From contig NZ_JAHREP010000009.1 of assembly GCF_019084545.1 (NCBI RefSeq), positions 62,001 through 126,000 of the forward strand: a stretch of 64,000 bases of DNA. Reading direction: 5' to 3'. The notes under the pieces are model-generated. The model did not search any database. It was not told the DNA's origin and saw only the letters and a program-made list of their open reading frames with translations. Shown piece by piece: positions 44,682 through 53,579 of the stretch. The stretch comes from Marinobacterium ramblicola (GTDB lineage Bacteria; Pseudomonadota; Gammaproteobacteria; Pseudomonadales; Balneatricaceae). A program made the translations under genes and the position numbers. Position 1 is the first letter of the stretch. Each line of letters starts with the position of its first letter.

Positions 44682-46076
44682 ATGACTACACAATCCAACG
44701 GGTGGTTGGAGCTACCCGATACGGCTGAAGCCGAAACCTTCCTCGAACAACACCCTGACCTGCAGTTTGTCGATCTCCTGATCGCGGATATGAACGGTAT
44801 CGTCAGGGGTAAACGCATCGACCGATCAGCCCTTAAAAAGGTGTTTGAAAAGGGTGTCGCCCTACCCGCGTCACTCTATGGTCTGGATATTCTGGGCGAA
44901 ACCGTCGAAAGCACCGGTCTTGGACTGGAGATAGGCGAAGCCGACAATATCTGTTATCCGATCGCCGGCACACTCTGCATGGAACCCTGGCAGAAGCGCC
45001 CTATCGCGCAACTGCTGATGACCATGTACGAAGATGACGAAACCCCCTTCTATGCCGATCCGCGGACGGTACTCAAGCGGGTGCTCAAACGTTTCGATGA
45101 ACTGGAGCTGACCCCGGTTACCGCGTTCGAGCTGGAGTTCTATCTGATCGACCAGGAGAATATCGCCGGTAAACCGCAACCGCCCAAATCACCGATCTCC
45201 GGCAAGCGCCCGGAAAGCGTGCAGGTCTACTCGATAGACGAACTGGACGAATACGCCGACTTCCTTTCCGACGTGATCGAAACCGCACGCGATCAGGGCA
45301 TACCCGCGGATACCATCGTAGCGGAATCGGCGCCGGGACAGTTCGAGATCAATCTGCACCACGTGGCGGATCCGATCAAATCCTGCGATAACGCCACGCT
45401 TCTGCGTCGCGTAATCAAGAGTGTTGCCTACGACCATGAGATGGATACCACCTTCATGGCCAAGCCCTACGCCGACCAGGCCGGCAACGGTATGCATCTG
45501 CATATCAGCCTGATCGACAGCAATGGGAAAAATGTTTTCGAACTCGATCCCGACAGCGAACAGCCCAACGATATCATGCGCTGGGCCGTGGGCGGGTTGA
45601 TCGAGGCGATGGATGACTACCTCGCCATTCTCTGCCCCAACATCAACTCCTACCGTCGCTTCAGCCAAGGGTTCTACGTGCCGTCTTGGCCCTGCTGGGG
45701 TGTCGAGAACCGTACTACCGCCCTGCGCCTACCGCTGGGTGAACCGGAGGCAGCCCGTATCGAGCACCGCCTGGCCGGCACGGATTCCAACCCCTATCTG
45801 TTGATGGCCGCGATGCTGTCGGCGATCCATTTCGGGATCACCCACAAGATCGAGCCACCCCCGCCGATAGAGGGCAACGCGTATGAGCAGCAGGAGACCA
45901 GCCTGCCCAATAACCTGCGCGACGCACTGCGCGAGCTGGAAAGCTCCGGCATGATGCGGGAGTATTTCGGCAACGACTTCCTCAACGTATTCATCGCCTG
46001 CAAGGAGCATGAGGTGGAGCAGTTCGAGCGCACCATCTCCGACCTGGAATACACCTGGTATCTGCATACGGTCTAG
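44682..46076 (+). CDS. Second glutamine synthetase family protein (PuuA-like)
   Basis: 464 residues, GS fold with QFVDLLIADMNGIVRGKRIDRSALKKVFEKG near the N-terminus, APGQFEINLHH, MDTTFMAKPYADQAGNGMHLHIS and the NRTTALRLPLGEPEAARIEHRLAGTDSNPYL block. About 30-40% like the divergent puuA by eye, so it may ligate glutamate to another amine (for instance spermidine, ethanolamine or a longer diamine). No adenylylation site. A GC hairpin 29 bases after the stop ends the unit. Confidence 0.85.
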   Translation: MTTQSNGWLELPDTAEAETFLEQHPDLQFVDLLIADMNGIVRGKRIDRSALKKVFEKGVALPASLYGLDILGETVESTGLGLEIGEADNICYPIAGTLCMEPWQKRPIAQLLMTMYEDDETPFYADPRTVLKRVLKRFDELELTPVTAFELEFYLIDQENIAGKPQPPKSPISGKRPESVQVYSIDELDEYADFLSDVIETARDQGIPADTIVAESAPGQFEINLHHVADPIKSCDNATLLRRVIKSVAYDHEMDTTFMAKPYADQAGNGMHLHISLIDSNGKNVFELDPDSEQPNDIMRWAVGGLIEAMDDYLAILCPNINSYRRFSQGFYVPSWPCWGVENRTTALRLPLGEPEAARIEHRLAGTDSNPYLLMAAMLSAIHFGITHKIEPPPPIEGNAYEQQETSLPNNLRDALRELESSGMMREYFGNDFLNVFIACKEHEVEQFERTISDLEYTWYLHTV

Positions 46077-46104
46077 TGGCTAAACCTACGAAGCAGAAAC
46101 ATTA

Positions 46105-46125
46105 GAGCCGGGCACTGCCCGGCTC
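46105..46125. terminator. Hairpin between convergent genes
   Basis: Perfect nine-base arms GAGCCGGGC and GCCCGGCTC with loop ACT, between the puuA-like gene and the DUF1810 gene. The tract after it is A/T-rich but lacks a T run, so it is a likely but not certain bidirectional terminator. Confidence 0.6.
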
Positions 46126-46163
46126 AATTGTATGCGTGTTCCAACCGCTTCTTGGGGTTGCAA

Positions 46164-46598
46164 TTAGCCTCCGATCCGCTCCAGAGTCAGCTTGTCACGC
46201 TCACCGTTGTAGAACTTGTTCAACAGCTTTTCGAATACACTGCCTTTTTCTGATACCGCCTCGAACAGGGTCGCGCAGGAGCGTACCTTCATATCGTCCG
46301 GCATACCGAGGATATCGCGTGCGCTTTTGCCTTCCACAGAGAGCATCGTGTTTGCACACTCGATCAGTCGCGGTCCCAGTATGGGGTGGTTCAGATAAGC
46401 GCGGGCTTCGTCCAATGTCTCTATTGCGTAGATATCGGCCCTGACACTGCGCCCCAACCCCGAAATTTGCGGAAAGATGTACCAGATCCAGTGCGAACGC
46501 TTGCGCCCGCCTTTGAGCTCCCACAGGGCTACTTTGTAGTCGCGCGCCTGCGCCTCCAGAAAGCGTTTCAGGTTGTACGGATCAACCTCTTTTGTCAT
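46164..46598 (-). CDS. DUF1810 family protein
   Basis: 144 residues from ATG 46598, chosen for the GGAGG six bases upstream rather than a longer frame to 46619. Family blocks: DPYNLKRFLEAQ, WELKGGRKRSHWIWYIFPQISGLG, and GPRLIECANTMLSVEGKSARDILGMPDDMKVRSCATLFEAV. Small soluble protein widespread in bacteria; no biochemical role known to me. Confidence 0.9.
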   Translation of the reverse strand: MTKEVDPYNLKRFLEAQARDYKVALWELKGGRKRSHWIWYIFPQISGLGRSVRADIYAIETLDEARAYLNHPILGPRLIECANTMLSVEGKSARDILGMPDDMKVRSCATLFEAVSEKGSVFEKLLNKFYNGERDKLTLERIGG

Positions 46599-46621
46599 GT
46601 GTAGCCTCCATACTGACAAGG

Positions 46622-46653
46622 GCAGCTCTTACATATCGCAGCTCTTACATATC
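46622..46653. repeat. Perfect tandem 16-bp duplication
   Basis: GCAGCTCTTACATATC occurs twice head to tail in the gap between the divergent DUF1810 and IMPase genes. It may be a slipped-strand duplication or a doubled regulator site. Confidence 0.85.
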
Positions 46654-46721
46654 TTAGCCCCTTAACGTGCTGGCGACCTACACTAAACTATATAGAGTAA
46701 CGGTAAAAATCGGAGTGAGAG

Positions 46722-47588
46722 ATGCTACTGGATCAGACCATCGAAAAGGCACTCATCGAGCTGATTCGCGATGTCGCACGGCATGAGATAGCCCCGCGTT
46801 TTCGTCGCCTTCACCCGGATGCCGTACGCACCAAGGCGGCGTTCGACGATCTTGTGACAGAAGCGGACCTCTGTTCTGAACAGGCGATCACCGCGGGGGT
46901 CAACCGTCTTCTCCCCGATGCCGTGGTCATTGGCGAGGAGGCGGTGGCGGCCAACCCGGCCCTGCTCGATAGACTGCCCGGTGCAAAGCTTGCCGTCGTT
47001 ATCGATCCCATCGACGGTACCTGGAACTTCGCCAATGGGCTTGCCATCCACGGTGTATTGATTGCGGTTACCGAGCGGGATGAAACGCAGTTCGGCCTGC
47101 TTTACGACCCGGTCATGGACGACTGGATCATGGCGCGTCGAGGCGGCGGCGCCTGGTATTGCAGACCGGACAGCGAACCGGTTCAGCTGTTCGTCAGCAG
47201 TGAAAAGCCGCTCAACGCCATGATCGGCTTTATCTCGACCTTCGGTTTTGCCGTGGCTGAACGTGCACATGTCAATAACGCGGTATTGGGCTTCGCCCGC
47301 GCCCATGCCCTGCGCTGTGCCTGCCACGAGTATCGGTTACTGGTTCAAGGCAACGTGGATTTCTACATCAACGCCAGTGCCAAACCCTGGGATCATGCGG
47401 CAGGCGCCCTGGCGGTGCAGGAGGCCGGCGGGGCCGTCGGGATGATGGACGGGCGCGAATACGCGCCGACCCTCAGGGAGGGTTGCGTGATCGCAGCCAA
47501 CTCCCCGCAGGCACTGGATGCGATCCGCCAGCAGTTCACCAACCCGGAACGAAGATCCACCATCGAACCCAGCCTGCGCGAAGAGTAA
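46722..47588 (+). CDS. Inositol monophosphatase family phosphatase
   Basis: 288 residues. Metal-binding motifs of the Li-sensitive phosphatase fold: DDLVTEADLCSEQAI (about 44-58), IGEEAV, VVIDPIDGTWNFANGLAIHGV (about 89-109) and AKPWDHAAGALAVQEAGG near the C-terminus. It removes phosphate from small sugar or inositol phosphates with Mg. The GGAGTGAG ribosome site supports ATG 46722. Substrate unknown; divergent enough from SuhB that I do not name it. Confidence 0.88.
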   Translation: MLLDQTIEKALIELIRDVARHEIAPRFRRLHPDAVRTKAAFDDLVTEADLCSEQAITAGVNRLLPDAVVIGEEAVAANPALLDRLPGAKLAVVIDPIDGTWNFANGLAIHGVLIAVTERDETQFGLLYDPVMDDWIMARRGGGAWYCRPDSEPVQLFVSSEKPLNAMIGFISTFGFAVAERAHVNNAVLGFARAHALRCACHEYRLLVQGNVDFYINASAKPWDHAAGALAVQEAGGAVGMMDGREYAPTLREGCVIAANSPQALDAIRQQFTNPERRSTIEPSLREE

Positions 47589-47593
47589 CGGAG

Positions 47594-49102
47594 TTACAAC
47601 GCAATCCAGGTTGCCTTGACCTCGGTGTACTTCTCGAATGCATGCAGCGACTTGTCGCGCCCGTTGCCGGACTGTTTGTAGCCGCCGAAGGGGGCGGTCA
47701 TATCGCCGCCATCATACTGGTTGATCCAGACCATACCGGTGCGCAACGCCTTGGCCATCCTGTGCGCCCGGCTCAGGTCCGAGGTCCAGACCGCCGCCGC
47801 CAGACCGTAGGCGCTATCATTGGCGATGGCGACCGCCTCCTCCATATCGGTGAAACCGATCACCGACAGCACCGGGCCGAAGATCTCCTCCTGGGCGATC
47901 TTCATCGCGTTGTTGACGCCATCGAACAGGGTCGGCTCGATATAGTATCCGCCATTTTCCGATTCGATCCGGTTGCCGCCGCAGCAAAGCTTCGCCCCCT
48001 CCTGCTTGCCCGACTCGATATACTCGATCACGCGATTGAGCTGCGTCTGGTCGACAATCGCACCAACCCTGGTTGCCGGATCGAGCGGGTGGCCCGGCTT
48101 CCACGTCTTCAGTGCATCGACGACCAGGGCAACAAACTCATCCTTGATCGAGCTTTCGACCAGCAGCCGCGAACCGGCAGTGCACACCTCCCCCTGGTTG
48201 AAGGCGATGGCCGCGGCGGCTGACTTCGCCGCCTTCTGCAGGTCCGGCGCATCGGCAAAGACGATATTGGGGCTCTTGCCTCCCGCCTCCAGCCAGACCC
48301 GCTTCATATTGGACTGTCCGGCATAGATCATCAGCTGCTTGGCGGTATTAGTGGAACCCGTGAACGCCAGCGTATCCACGTCCATATGCAGTGCCAGCGC
48401 CGCCCCTATCTCATGGCCATAACCCGGCACCACGTTCAGCACCCCGGGCGGGATACCGGCATCGATCGCCAACTGGGCAATGCGGATCGCGCTCAATGGC
48501 GACTTCTCCGAGGGTTTCAGCACCACCGAGTTGCCCGCTGCCAGCGCCGGGCCCAGCTTCCAGCACGCCATCATCAGCGGAAAGTTCCAGGGTACGATGG
48601 CGGCGACAACGCCCACCGGCTCACGTGTGATCATGCCAATCTGGTCGTGTGGCACCGGTGCCAGCTCATCGTAGATCTTGTCCACCGCCTCGCCAGACCA
48701 GCGCAGCGCGCGAGCGGCGCCGGGAATGTCGACGCGAAGCGAATCACTGATCGGCTTGCCCATATCGAGGGTTTCCAGCAACGCCAACTCATCGGCATTG
48801 GCGTTGAGCAGGTAGGCAAAGCGCATCATCACCTGCTTTCGGTTGCTCGGTGCCAACTGCGACCAGATACCGGAGTTGAATGCGGCACGCGCACTGGCAA
48901 CCGCCAGATCGGCATCCGCCTTGTCGCAGGCAGCAACCTTGCCCAGCAATCGCCCGTCGACCGGGCTCAAACAGTAAAATGTCTTGCCCGACTGCGCAGG
49001 CTGATAGCGGCCCTCGATAAACGCCTGTCCGTTGATCTCCAGCGCATCGGCCGCGGCCTGCCACTCTTTGAAGGTTCTCTTGGTTTTCTGCTTGGCGTTC
49101 AT
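47594..49102 (-). CDS. puuC: Gamma-glutamyl-gamma-aminobutyraldehyde dehydrogenase
   Basis: 502 residues, aldehyde dehydrogenase superfamily: PWNFPLMMACWKLGPALAAGNSVVLKPSEKSPLSA, FTGSTNTAKQLM, the glutamate in WLEAGGKSPNIVFADAPDL and the catalytic cysteine in NQGEVCTAGSRLLV. Closest to PuuC by these blocks. It oxidises the aldehyde made by PuuB to gamma-glutamyl-GABA with NAD(P). It lies 4.5 kb from puuAB on the same strand. The next enzyme, PuuD, is not in the window. Confidence 0.9.
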   Translation of the reverse strand: MNAKQKTKRTFKEWQAAADALEINGQAFIEGRYQPAQSGKTFYCLSPVDGRLLGKVAACDKADADLAVASARAAFNSGIWSQLAPSNRKQVMMRFAYLLNANADELALLETLDMGKPISDSLRVDIPGAARALRWSGEAVDKIYDELAPVPHDQIGMITREPVGVVAAIVPWNFPLMMACWKLGPALAAGNSVVLKPSEKSPLSAIRIAQLAIDAGIPPGVLNVVPGYGHEIGAALALHMDVDTLAFTGSTNTAKQLMIYAGQSNMKRVWLEAGGKSPNIVFADAPDLQKAAKSAAAAIAFNQGEVCTAGSRLLVESSIKDEFVALVVDALKTWKPGHPLDPATRVGAIVDQTQLNRVIEYIESGKQEGAKLCCGGNRIESENGGYYIEPTLFDGVNNAMKIAQEEIFGPVLSVIGFTDMEEAVAIANDSAYGLAAAVWTSDLSRAHRMAKALRTGMVWINQYDGGDMTAPFGGYKQSGNGRDKSLHAFEKYTEVKATWIAL

Positions 49103-49273
49103 TACCCAACACTCCGTCCTGTTGCTGCTCGGCCGGCCGACTCAGGAATCGACTTTCGGCTACGCAGCTTTACTTGCTTACAGTGTAGAGCGAAAACGTA
49201 AACCGCCGCCCCTATCAGCTGACCGCGACTTAGCCAATAAGTTGAATGTCAGGCCAAGATTAGCGGCCTCGAA

Positions 49274-50413
49274 CTACGCTGCCTGCTTCCGCTGTAGATG
49301 AACCAACACTTCGTAATGTTGGGTGTGCGGAAACAGATCGAACCCCTGAACACAGACAGCCTTGTAGTTATCCAGGCAGTCCAAATCGCCGATCAGCGTC
49401 TGGGCGTTGCAACTGGAGTAGATCAGATTTGGTACTCTGCTGGCGTTGATCAACGAGCATAACTCGGCCCCTACCCCTCTGCGGGGTGGGTTCATGATGA
49501 TCAGTTCGGGGAACTGTGTTGATGTAGCCTGCAGAGCGGTAGCATCGAAGGCCGAGAACAGTACGCTCTGCTCATAGCCCAACCGTCGGGCGCTGGCCTG
49601 GGCACAGCGGATCGCCTCGGGCTCTATCTCAATGCCCATCAGGTTGACGCCCTCCTGCAGGCAGTGCAGACCAAAACCACCGACGCCGCAGAACAGATCC
49701 CATATGCGTTTTGCCCGGGTGTTAGTCACCCAGGTCGCAGCGGTTTTGTATAGCTGTGCCGCCAACTTCGGGTTGGTCTGAAAGAAGCTCTTTGGACGAA
49801 TAGCCAGCGGGATACCGTTAAACACCTCTACGATATGCTGCTTTTCGGTTAGGAAAATCTCCTCGTCACCCTCCAATATGGCCATATGCACCGGTTGAAT
49901 GTTCACACTGACCACCTGGATCGCCGGGAACCTGGTCAATAGCTCAGGCAGGATGTGCTGAACTCGCTCTATCGCGCTGTCGCTGCGCAACACGAAACGC
50001 AGCATGAACGAATTTTCCGCCAGGCTTTGGGTCAGCAGCACGAATTTGAGTTCACCCTTTTTCTTCTGAATCTGATACGGCGGTATCCCCGCGCGTTGAA
50101 TGAAGCGCGGCAAAGCGGTGAGAATCTCCGTCATCGCCTCAGTGTACAGCGGACAGTCCACCAGGCTGACCGGCTCTCCGTTTGGTCCCAGGATACCCAA
50201 AATGGGTGCATGGGCAGCGCCCAACGCGACCATTTTCGCCTTGTTGCGAAAGCCCTGCTTCTCACCAACGACGAACGGCAGCCACTGATCGACGGCTCGA
50301 TCACCAAACAGGTTTTGTAGATGAAGTTGTTTATTCTCTACCTGTTGCAGGTAGGGTGTTGCAAGTTGGTCGCAGGAGCGACACTGGCCAGAGGTGAAAT
50401 GGATGCAATGCAT
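49274..50413 (-). CDS. rlmC: 23S rRNA (uracil-5)-methyltransferase RlmC
   Basis: 379 residues. N-terminal Fe-S cysteines Cys3, Cys11, Cys14 (MHCIHFTSGQCRSCDQL), with a fourth in LVDCPLY near residue 88. SAM-binding IWDLFCGVGGFGLHCLQEGVNLMGIEIE, the catalytic stretch IIMNPPRRGVG and nucleophile cysteine in YSSCNAQTL. E. coli RlmC (RumB) modifies U747 of 23S rRNA; length 375 agrees. Confidence 0.94.
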   Translation of the reverse strand: MHCIHFTSGQCRSCDQLATPYLQQVENKQLHLQNLFGDRAVDQWLPFVVGEKQGFRNKAKMVALGAAHAPILGILGPNGEPVSLVDCPLYTEAMTEILTALPRFIQRAGIPPYQIQKKKGELKFVLLTQSLAENSFMLRFVLRSDSAIERVQHILPELLTRFPAIQVVSVNIQPVHMAILEGDEEIFLTEKQHIVEVFNGIPLAIRPKSFFQTNPKLAAQLYKTAATWVTNTRAKRIWDLFCGVGGFGLHCLQEGVNLMGIEIEPEAIRCAQASARRLGYEQSVLFSAFDATALQATSTQFPELIIMNPPRRGVGAELCSLINASRVPNLIYSSCNAQTLIGDLDCLDNYKAVCVQGFDLFPHTQHYEVLVHLQRKQAA

Positions 50414-50605
50414 GGCGCATCTCGGAAAAATCGCTATTTTAGGTTTTTCTTTGATAGCTGCAAGATATCCGTTGATTGTCTAAACAGGCCCTTCCTCCGC
50501 ATGAAATTGACCCGTTACTTGATACGCGTCATGCCCTGTTCCGGTCCCCGTCAGGCATCCGGTCTAGAATGTTTTAGAGATTGGCATATCCAGATGTTCG
50601 TATCT

Positions 50606-50650
50606 GGCGAGTAGAGTCTTTAACGGCTTGGCGAGAAGAGTCTTAAACGG
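50606..50650 (+). repeat. Imperfect 21-bp direct repeat before the Spy-like gene
   Basis: GGCGAGTAGAGTCTTTAACGG (split here as GGCGAGTAGAGT and CTTTAACGG) at 50606-50626 recurs at 50630-50650 with two mismatches, period 24. The second copy runs into the GGAGG ribosome site. Just upstream is the inverted repeat CCAGAT-N6-ATCTGG (50590-50607). Likely regulator-binding or a small duplication. Confidence 0.6.
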
Positions 50651-50664
50651 AGGAACGCTGAACG

Positions 50665-51243
50665 ATGAAATCTAATCAGTTGAAACCTGTCGGGCTTGCA
50701 GTGGCACTGGCAATAACCCTATTCGGCGCCTCTTCTACAGCGTCCGCCCACGGGACCGGCATGATGTCCGGTCCGATGATGGAGTATGACGGTTCCGATA
50801 TGCGCAACTGGCAGTCGCATGGATATGGCATGGGCGCGGGTATGGGCTATGGAATGGGTTACGGCTCGATGATGGGGCCCGGAATGATGGGACCGGGCAT
50901 GATGGGCTCAGGGATGATGTACGGTTACGGCAGTATGGGTCCCGCGCTCGATCTGAGCAGTGACCAGCAACAGAAGATGCTGCAGATCCACCAGGAGTTG
51001 CATGAGAAAAACTGGGCTCTGATGGGCAAGATGTACGATGAGTCTGCCAAGCTTCGGCAGATGTTTTTCTCCGATCACCGGGATCCGAAGGCGATCGGTG
51101 AGCAACAGCAGCGGGTATTCGACCTGCAGCGTCAGATGACCGAAGCCTGGATCAATGCTCAGAACCGCACGGAAGCGATCCTGACAGCCGAGCAAAAAGA
51201 GAAACTGAAGCAATCCGGCTGGCCCGGCATGATGGGCTGGTAG
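50665..51243 (+). CDS. Met/Gly-rich periplasmic Spy/CpxP-like protein
   Basis: 192 residues. Signal peptide 1-29 (cleavage near ASAHG), a low-complexity region 30-92 of MMGPGMM/GYGMG repeats, then a helical Spy/CpxP-like domain with the LTxxQ-like motifs LSSDQQQKM (about 97-105) and LTAEQKEKL (about 173-181). Such proteins are periplasmic chaperones or metal-binding proteins induced by envelope or copper/zinc stress. Methionine richness suggests soft-metal binding, an inference. Confidence 0.85.
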   Translation: MKSNQLKPVGLAVALAITLFGASSTASAHGTGMMSGPMMEYDGSDMRNWQSHGYGMGAGMGYGMGYGSMMGPGMMGPGMMGSGMMYGYGSMGPALDLSSDQQQKMLQIHQELHEKNWALMGKMYDESAKLRQMFFSDHRDPKAIGEQQQRVFDLQRQMTEAWINAQNRTEAILTAEQKEKLKQSGWPGMMGW

Positions 51244-51317
51244 GTACGGTGCAAGTCGGCGGCTATTGCCGCCGACCTGGCGGCCATTGATAACCTCATA
51301 TGTACCTGAGAGTCAGC

Positions 51318-52283
51318 TCATTCAGGCGCGAAACGCACTCGATATTCGCCCGGTGACAGGCCAACAACTCTCACAAAGATCTTTCGAAACGCGCCCGGAT
51401 CCTTGTACCCGACGTCCCAGGCGACACTCTCGACCGACTGCCGACTAAACCGCAACAAATCCTGCGCCCTTCCTACCCTGAGCCGCTGGCAATACTCCGA
51501 AGTGGTCATCCCCGTTGCTTTTTGAAATCTGCGTTGAAAGGTGCGCGCCTGCAGCCCGGCTATATCCGCAAGCCGGTCCAGGGCAATCTCTTGTGCTTCG
51601 GTCGCCTGCAACCAGTGCTGCACCTTGAGGATCGCCCTGTCACCGTGCATCAGTCTGGGCGAAAAAACGCTGTAATAGCGCTGCTCCCGTCCCGGCGGAT
51701 CGACCAGCAAGGTACGCGCGGTCTTGATCATCACGCCCGGCCCCAGGAACCGGTCCAGCAATTTCAGTCCCAGATCCGTCCAGGCCATCACGCCGCCTGC
51801 GGTCATTATGTCGCCATCATCGATGATAAGACGGTCGATATCGAGGCTCACCTTCGGGAATCGCTGTTGAAATAGCTCTTCGTAGTTCCAGTGGGTAGTC
51901 ACCGTGCGGCCATCCAGCAAGCCGCTTTCCGCCAGCACAAACGCACCGGCACAAACTGAGGCCAGCGCTCCTCCGGCTCGGTGGTGCTGCCGCAGCCATT
52001 CGGCAAATCGGGCGGCAGTAGCGATCGGCACGGGTTCTTCTAGACTAGGGGGTATAACCAGCATATCCGGAGAACCCGATAGTCCGGGCGCGGTATCGAA
52101 ACAGCGAGCGATAGGAGCACCGGCGCTCTCCTGCTGCCAATGACTGACCCGGATCGGCCCGCCCGAGCCGGGTTCAACGAAACGGTTGCCGATCTCAAAC
52201 AGGTCGGTCAGTCCAAGTACGGCCGAACGCAGAACGCCCGGATACAGCAGCAACCCTATTTCAACCGGAAGGCCTGGGTTCAT
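51318..52283 (-). CDS. GlxA-type AraC-family transcriptional regulator
   Basis: 321 residues. DJ-1/PfpI-like N-terminal domain (about 5-190) with the elbow ASVCAGAFVLAESGLLDGRTVTTHWNYEE, followed by a C-terminal AraC helix-turn-helix pair (about 215-315): LDRLADIAGLQARTFQRRFQKATGMTTSEYCQRLRVGRAQDLL and VAWDVGYKDPGAFRKIFVRVVGLSPGEYRVRF. The DJ-1 part normally binds a small ligand rather than acting as a protease. Divergent from the isochorismatase-family gene, which it probably controls. Confidence 0.92.
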   Translation of the reverse strand: MNPGLPVEIGLLLYPGVLRSAVLGLTDLFEIGNRFVEPGSGGPIRVSHWQQESAGAPIARCFDTAPGLSGSPDMLVIPPSLEEPVPIATAARFAEWLRQHHRAGGALASVCAGAFVLAESGLLDGRTVTTHWNYEELFQQRFPKVSLDIDRLIIDDGDIMTAGGVMAWTDLGLKLLDRFLGPGVMIKTARTLLVDPPGREQRYYSVFSPRLMHGDRAILKVQHWLQATEAQEIALDRLADIAGLQARTFQRRFQKATGMTTSEYCQRLRVGRAQDLLRFSRQSVESVAWDVGYKDPGAFRKIFVRVVGLSPGEYRVRFAPE

Positions 52284-52426
52284 TTGTCGCTATCGCCCCT
52301 TATTATGTCAATTTAGACAATGGGCAGCATCGCGATCGAGGCGGAATATGTCAATCCATACCGATGCGCGGTATGTCGCTGCGTTGGCAGCAGCGGATAA
52401 CCCTTACTCAATATGAGATCAGTATC

Positions 52427-52978
52427 ATGAGCAAACGCGCCGTTATCGTGGTTGATATCCAGAATGAATATTTCCCCCCTGCCGGCAAGCTACCCTTGCA
52501 GGGTGTCGAAGCTGCTGCCGCCAATGCGGCCAGGGTGATCGAGGCCTCCCGCGCCAGAGGCGACCTGGTGATCCATATCCGGCACGAATCGCCTACGCCC
52601 GGCGCCACCTATTTCGCGCCGGGCACAGCGGCGGTGGATATACATCCTATGGTCAAACCACTGGAGGGCGAACCAGTACTCATCAAACACTATCCCAACG
52701 CCTTTCGTGGCACCGACCTGCAGGAACTGATCGATGCAGAAGGAATTAGCGATACGGTGGTCTTCGGCTCGATGAGCCATATGTGCATCGACGCCACCAG
52801 CCGTGCTGCGTTCGACTTTGGCTACGACACCACGATCATCCATGACGCCTGCGCGACGATGGATCTGGAGTTCAATGGCACGAGGGCACCTGCAGCACAG
52901 GTACATGCGGCGTTTATGAGCGCGCTGGCCTTTCGATACGGCAAAGTGACGACGGCGGAGGAGTTCCTCGCCGGTTGA
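52427..52978 (+). CDS. Isochorismatase/nicotinamidase-like cysteine hydrolase
   Basis: 183 residues from ATG 52427 (MSKRAVIVVDIQNEYFPPAGKLPLQG). Catalytic triad visible: Asp in VVDIQNEY, Lys in VLIKHYPNAF, Cys in FGSMSHMCIDATSRAAFDFGYDTTIIHDACA. The family hydrolyses amides or vinyl ethers, for example nicotinamide, biuret or isochorismate. The substrate is not decidable; an amidase would suit the nitrogen theme. Divergent from the GlxA-type regulator. Confidence 0.9.
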   Translation: MSKRAVIVVDIQNEYFPPAGKLPLQGVEAAAANAARVIEASRARGDLVIHIRHESPTPGATYFAPGTAAVDIHPMVKPLEGEPVLIKHYPNAFRGTDLQELIDAEGISDTVVFGSMSHMCIDATSRAAFDFGYDTTIIHDACATMDLEFNGTRAPAAQVHAAFMSALAFRYGKVTTAEEFLAG

Positions 52979-53282
52979 TCGTTTAGTGGGGATCCGAGCC
53001 GAGGATAATGTCTGACCAGAGTGGCGGCCACCGACTGCGGTTTGTTGGCTGGGGTTTGCTGACTGACAGACCGCCGTGCAGGTCAGGCTGCACGTTCCAG
53101 CGCTTGCGCCTCCATCAGGTCGACGTCCTACTGGCCAAACCCGCATATAGACTTTGCTTAGCCCGAAGTTGCCGCCTATTTGCCCAAATGGCCAACGCAC
53201 CTCCCGCCTGTACCTCAGGATTAGTTGACAGCGGGATGTGCGTTGGTTCACCAACAGCCTTGGTTAGTCGGAATAAAATGAG
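52979..53282. other. Intergenic region, start of the AT-richer accessory patch
   Basis: 304 bases without a supported gene. Two stems are visible: CGTGCAG-N6-CTGCACG at 53075-53094 and GTTGGT-TC-ACCAAC at 53243-53256. The latter lies just past the stop of the small Cys protein but has no T run. Possible ends of the two flanking units. Confidence 0.35.
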
Positions 53283-53546
53283 TTAGAAAACGCATTTCGC
53301 TTTCGAATTAACTTGGAACTCAAGGTCTAAGCCCAAGTTATCGATAACGGTTTCGAACGCATCACGTACGTCACCAATGCCTCCAGCTCCCGTGTATTTA
53401 ATCCGCTTGTTGCAGGTGCCATCTTCACCGAAACCGCATGAGGTGTTCACGAATATGTTGTAGCCCCTGAGGCGTTCATATACATCCTGGCAACTCTGGA
53501 TGCTTCGATCAGCACCTGTGAGCATGGAATTATAGTATTTAGTCAT
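53283..53546 (-). CDS. Small cysteine-containing hypothetical protein
   Basis: 87 residues that I do not recognise. No signal peptide or membrane helix; four cysteines (19, 37, 45, 85), a glycine-rich middle (TSCGFGEDGTCNKRIKYTGAGGIGD) and an acidic, helix-like second half. AAGAGG precedes the ATG. It follows the MACPF-like gene by 33 bases on the same strand, so the two are likely co-transcribed, and it could be its chaperone, inhibitor or partner. Nothing in the sequence tests that. Confidence 0.6.
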   Translation of the reverse strand: MTKYYNSMLTGADRSIQSCQDVYERLRGYNIFVNTSCGFGEDGTCNKRIKYTGAGGIGDVRDAFETVIDNLGLDLEFQVNSKAKCVF

Positions 53547-53579
53547 GCGATAGCCTCTTCCATATCGACGTACATACCG

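Noticed and set aside
50321-50614. 97-residue plus-strand frame between rlmC and the Spy-like gene
   Set aside because: It starts antisense to rlmC, has no family resemblance and overlaps the repeat-bearing leader.
53008-53286. 92-residue plus-strand frame
   Set aside because: No family match or ribosome site, and it ends within the small Cys protein gene on the other strand.
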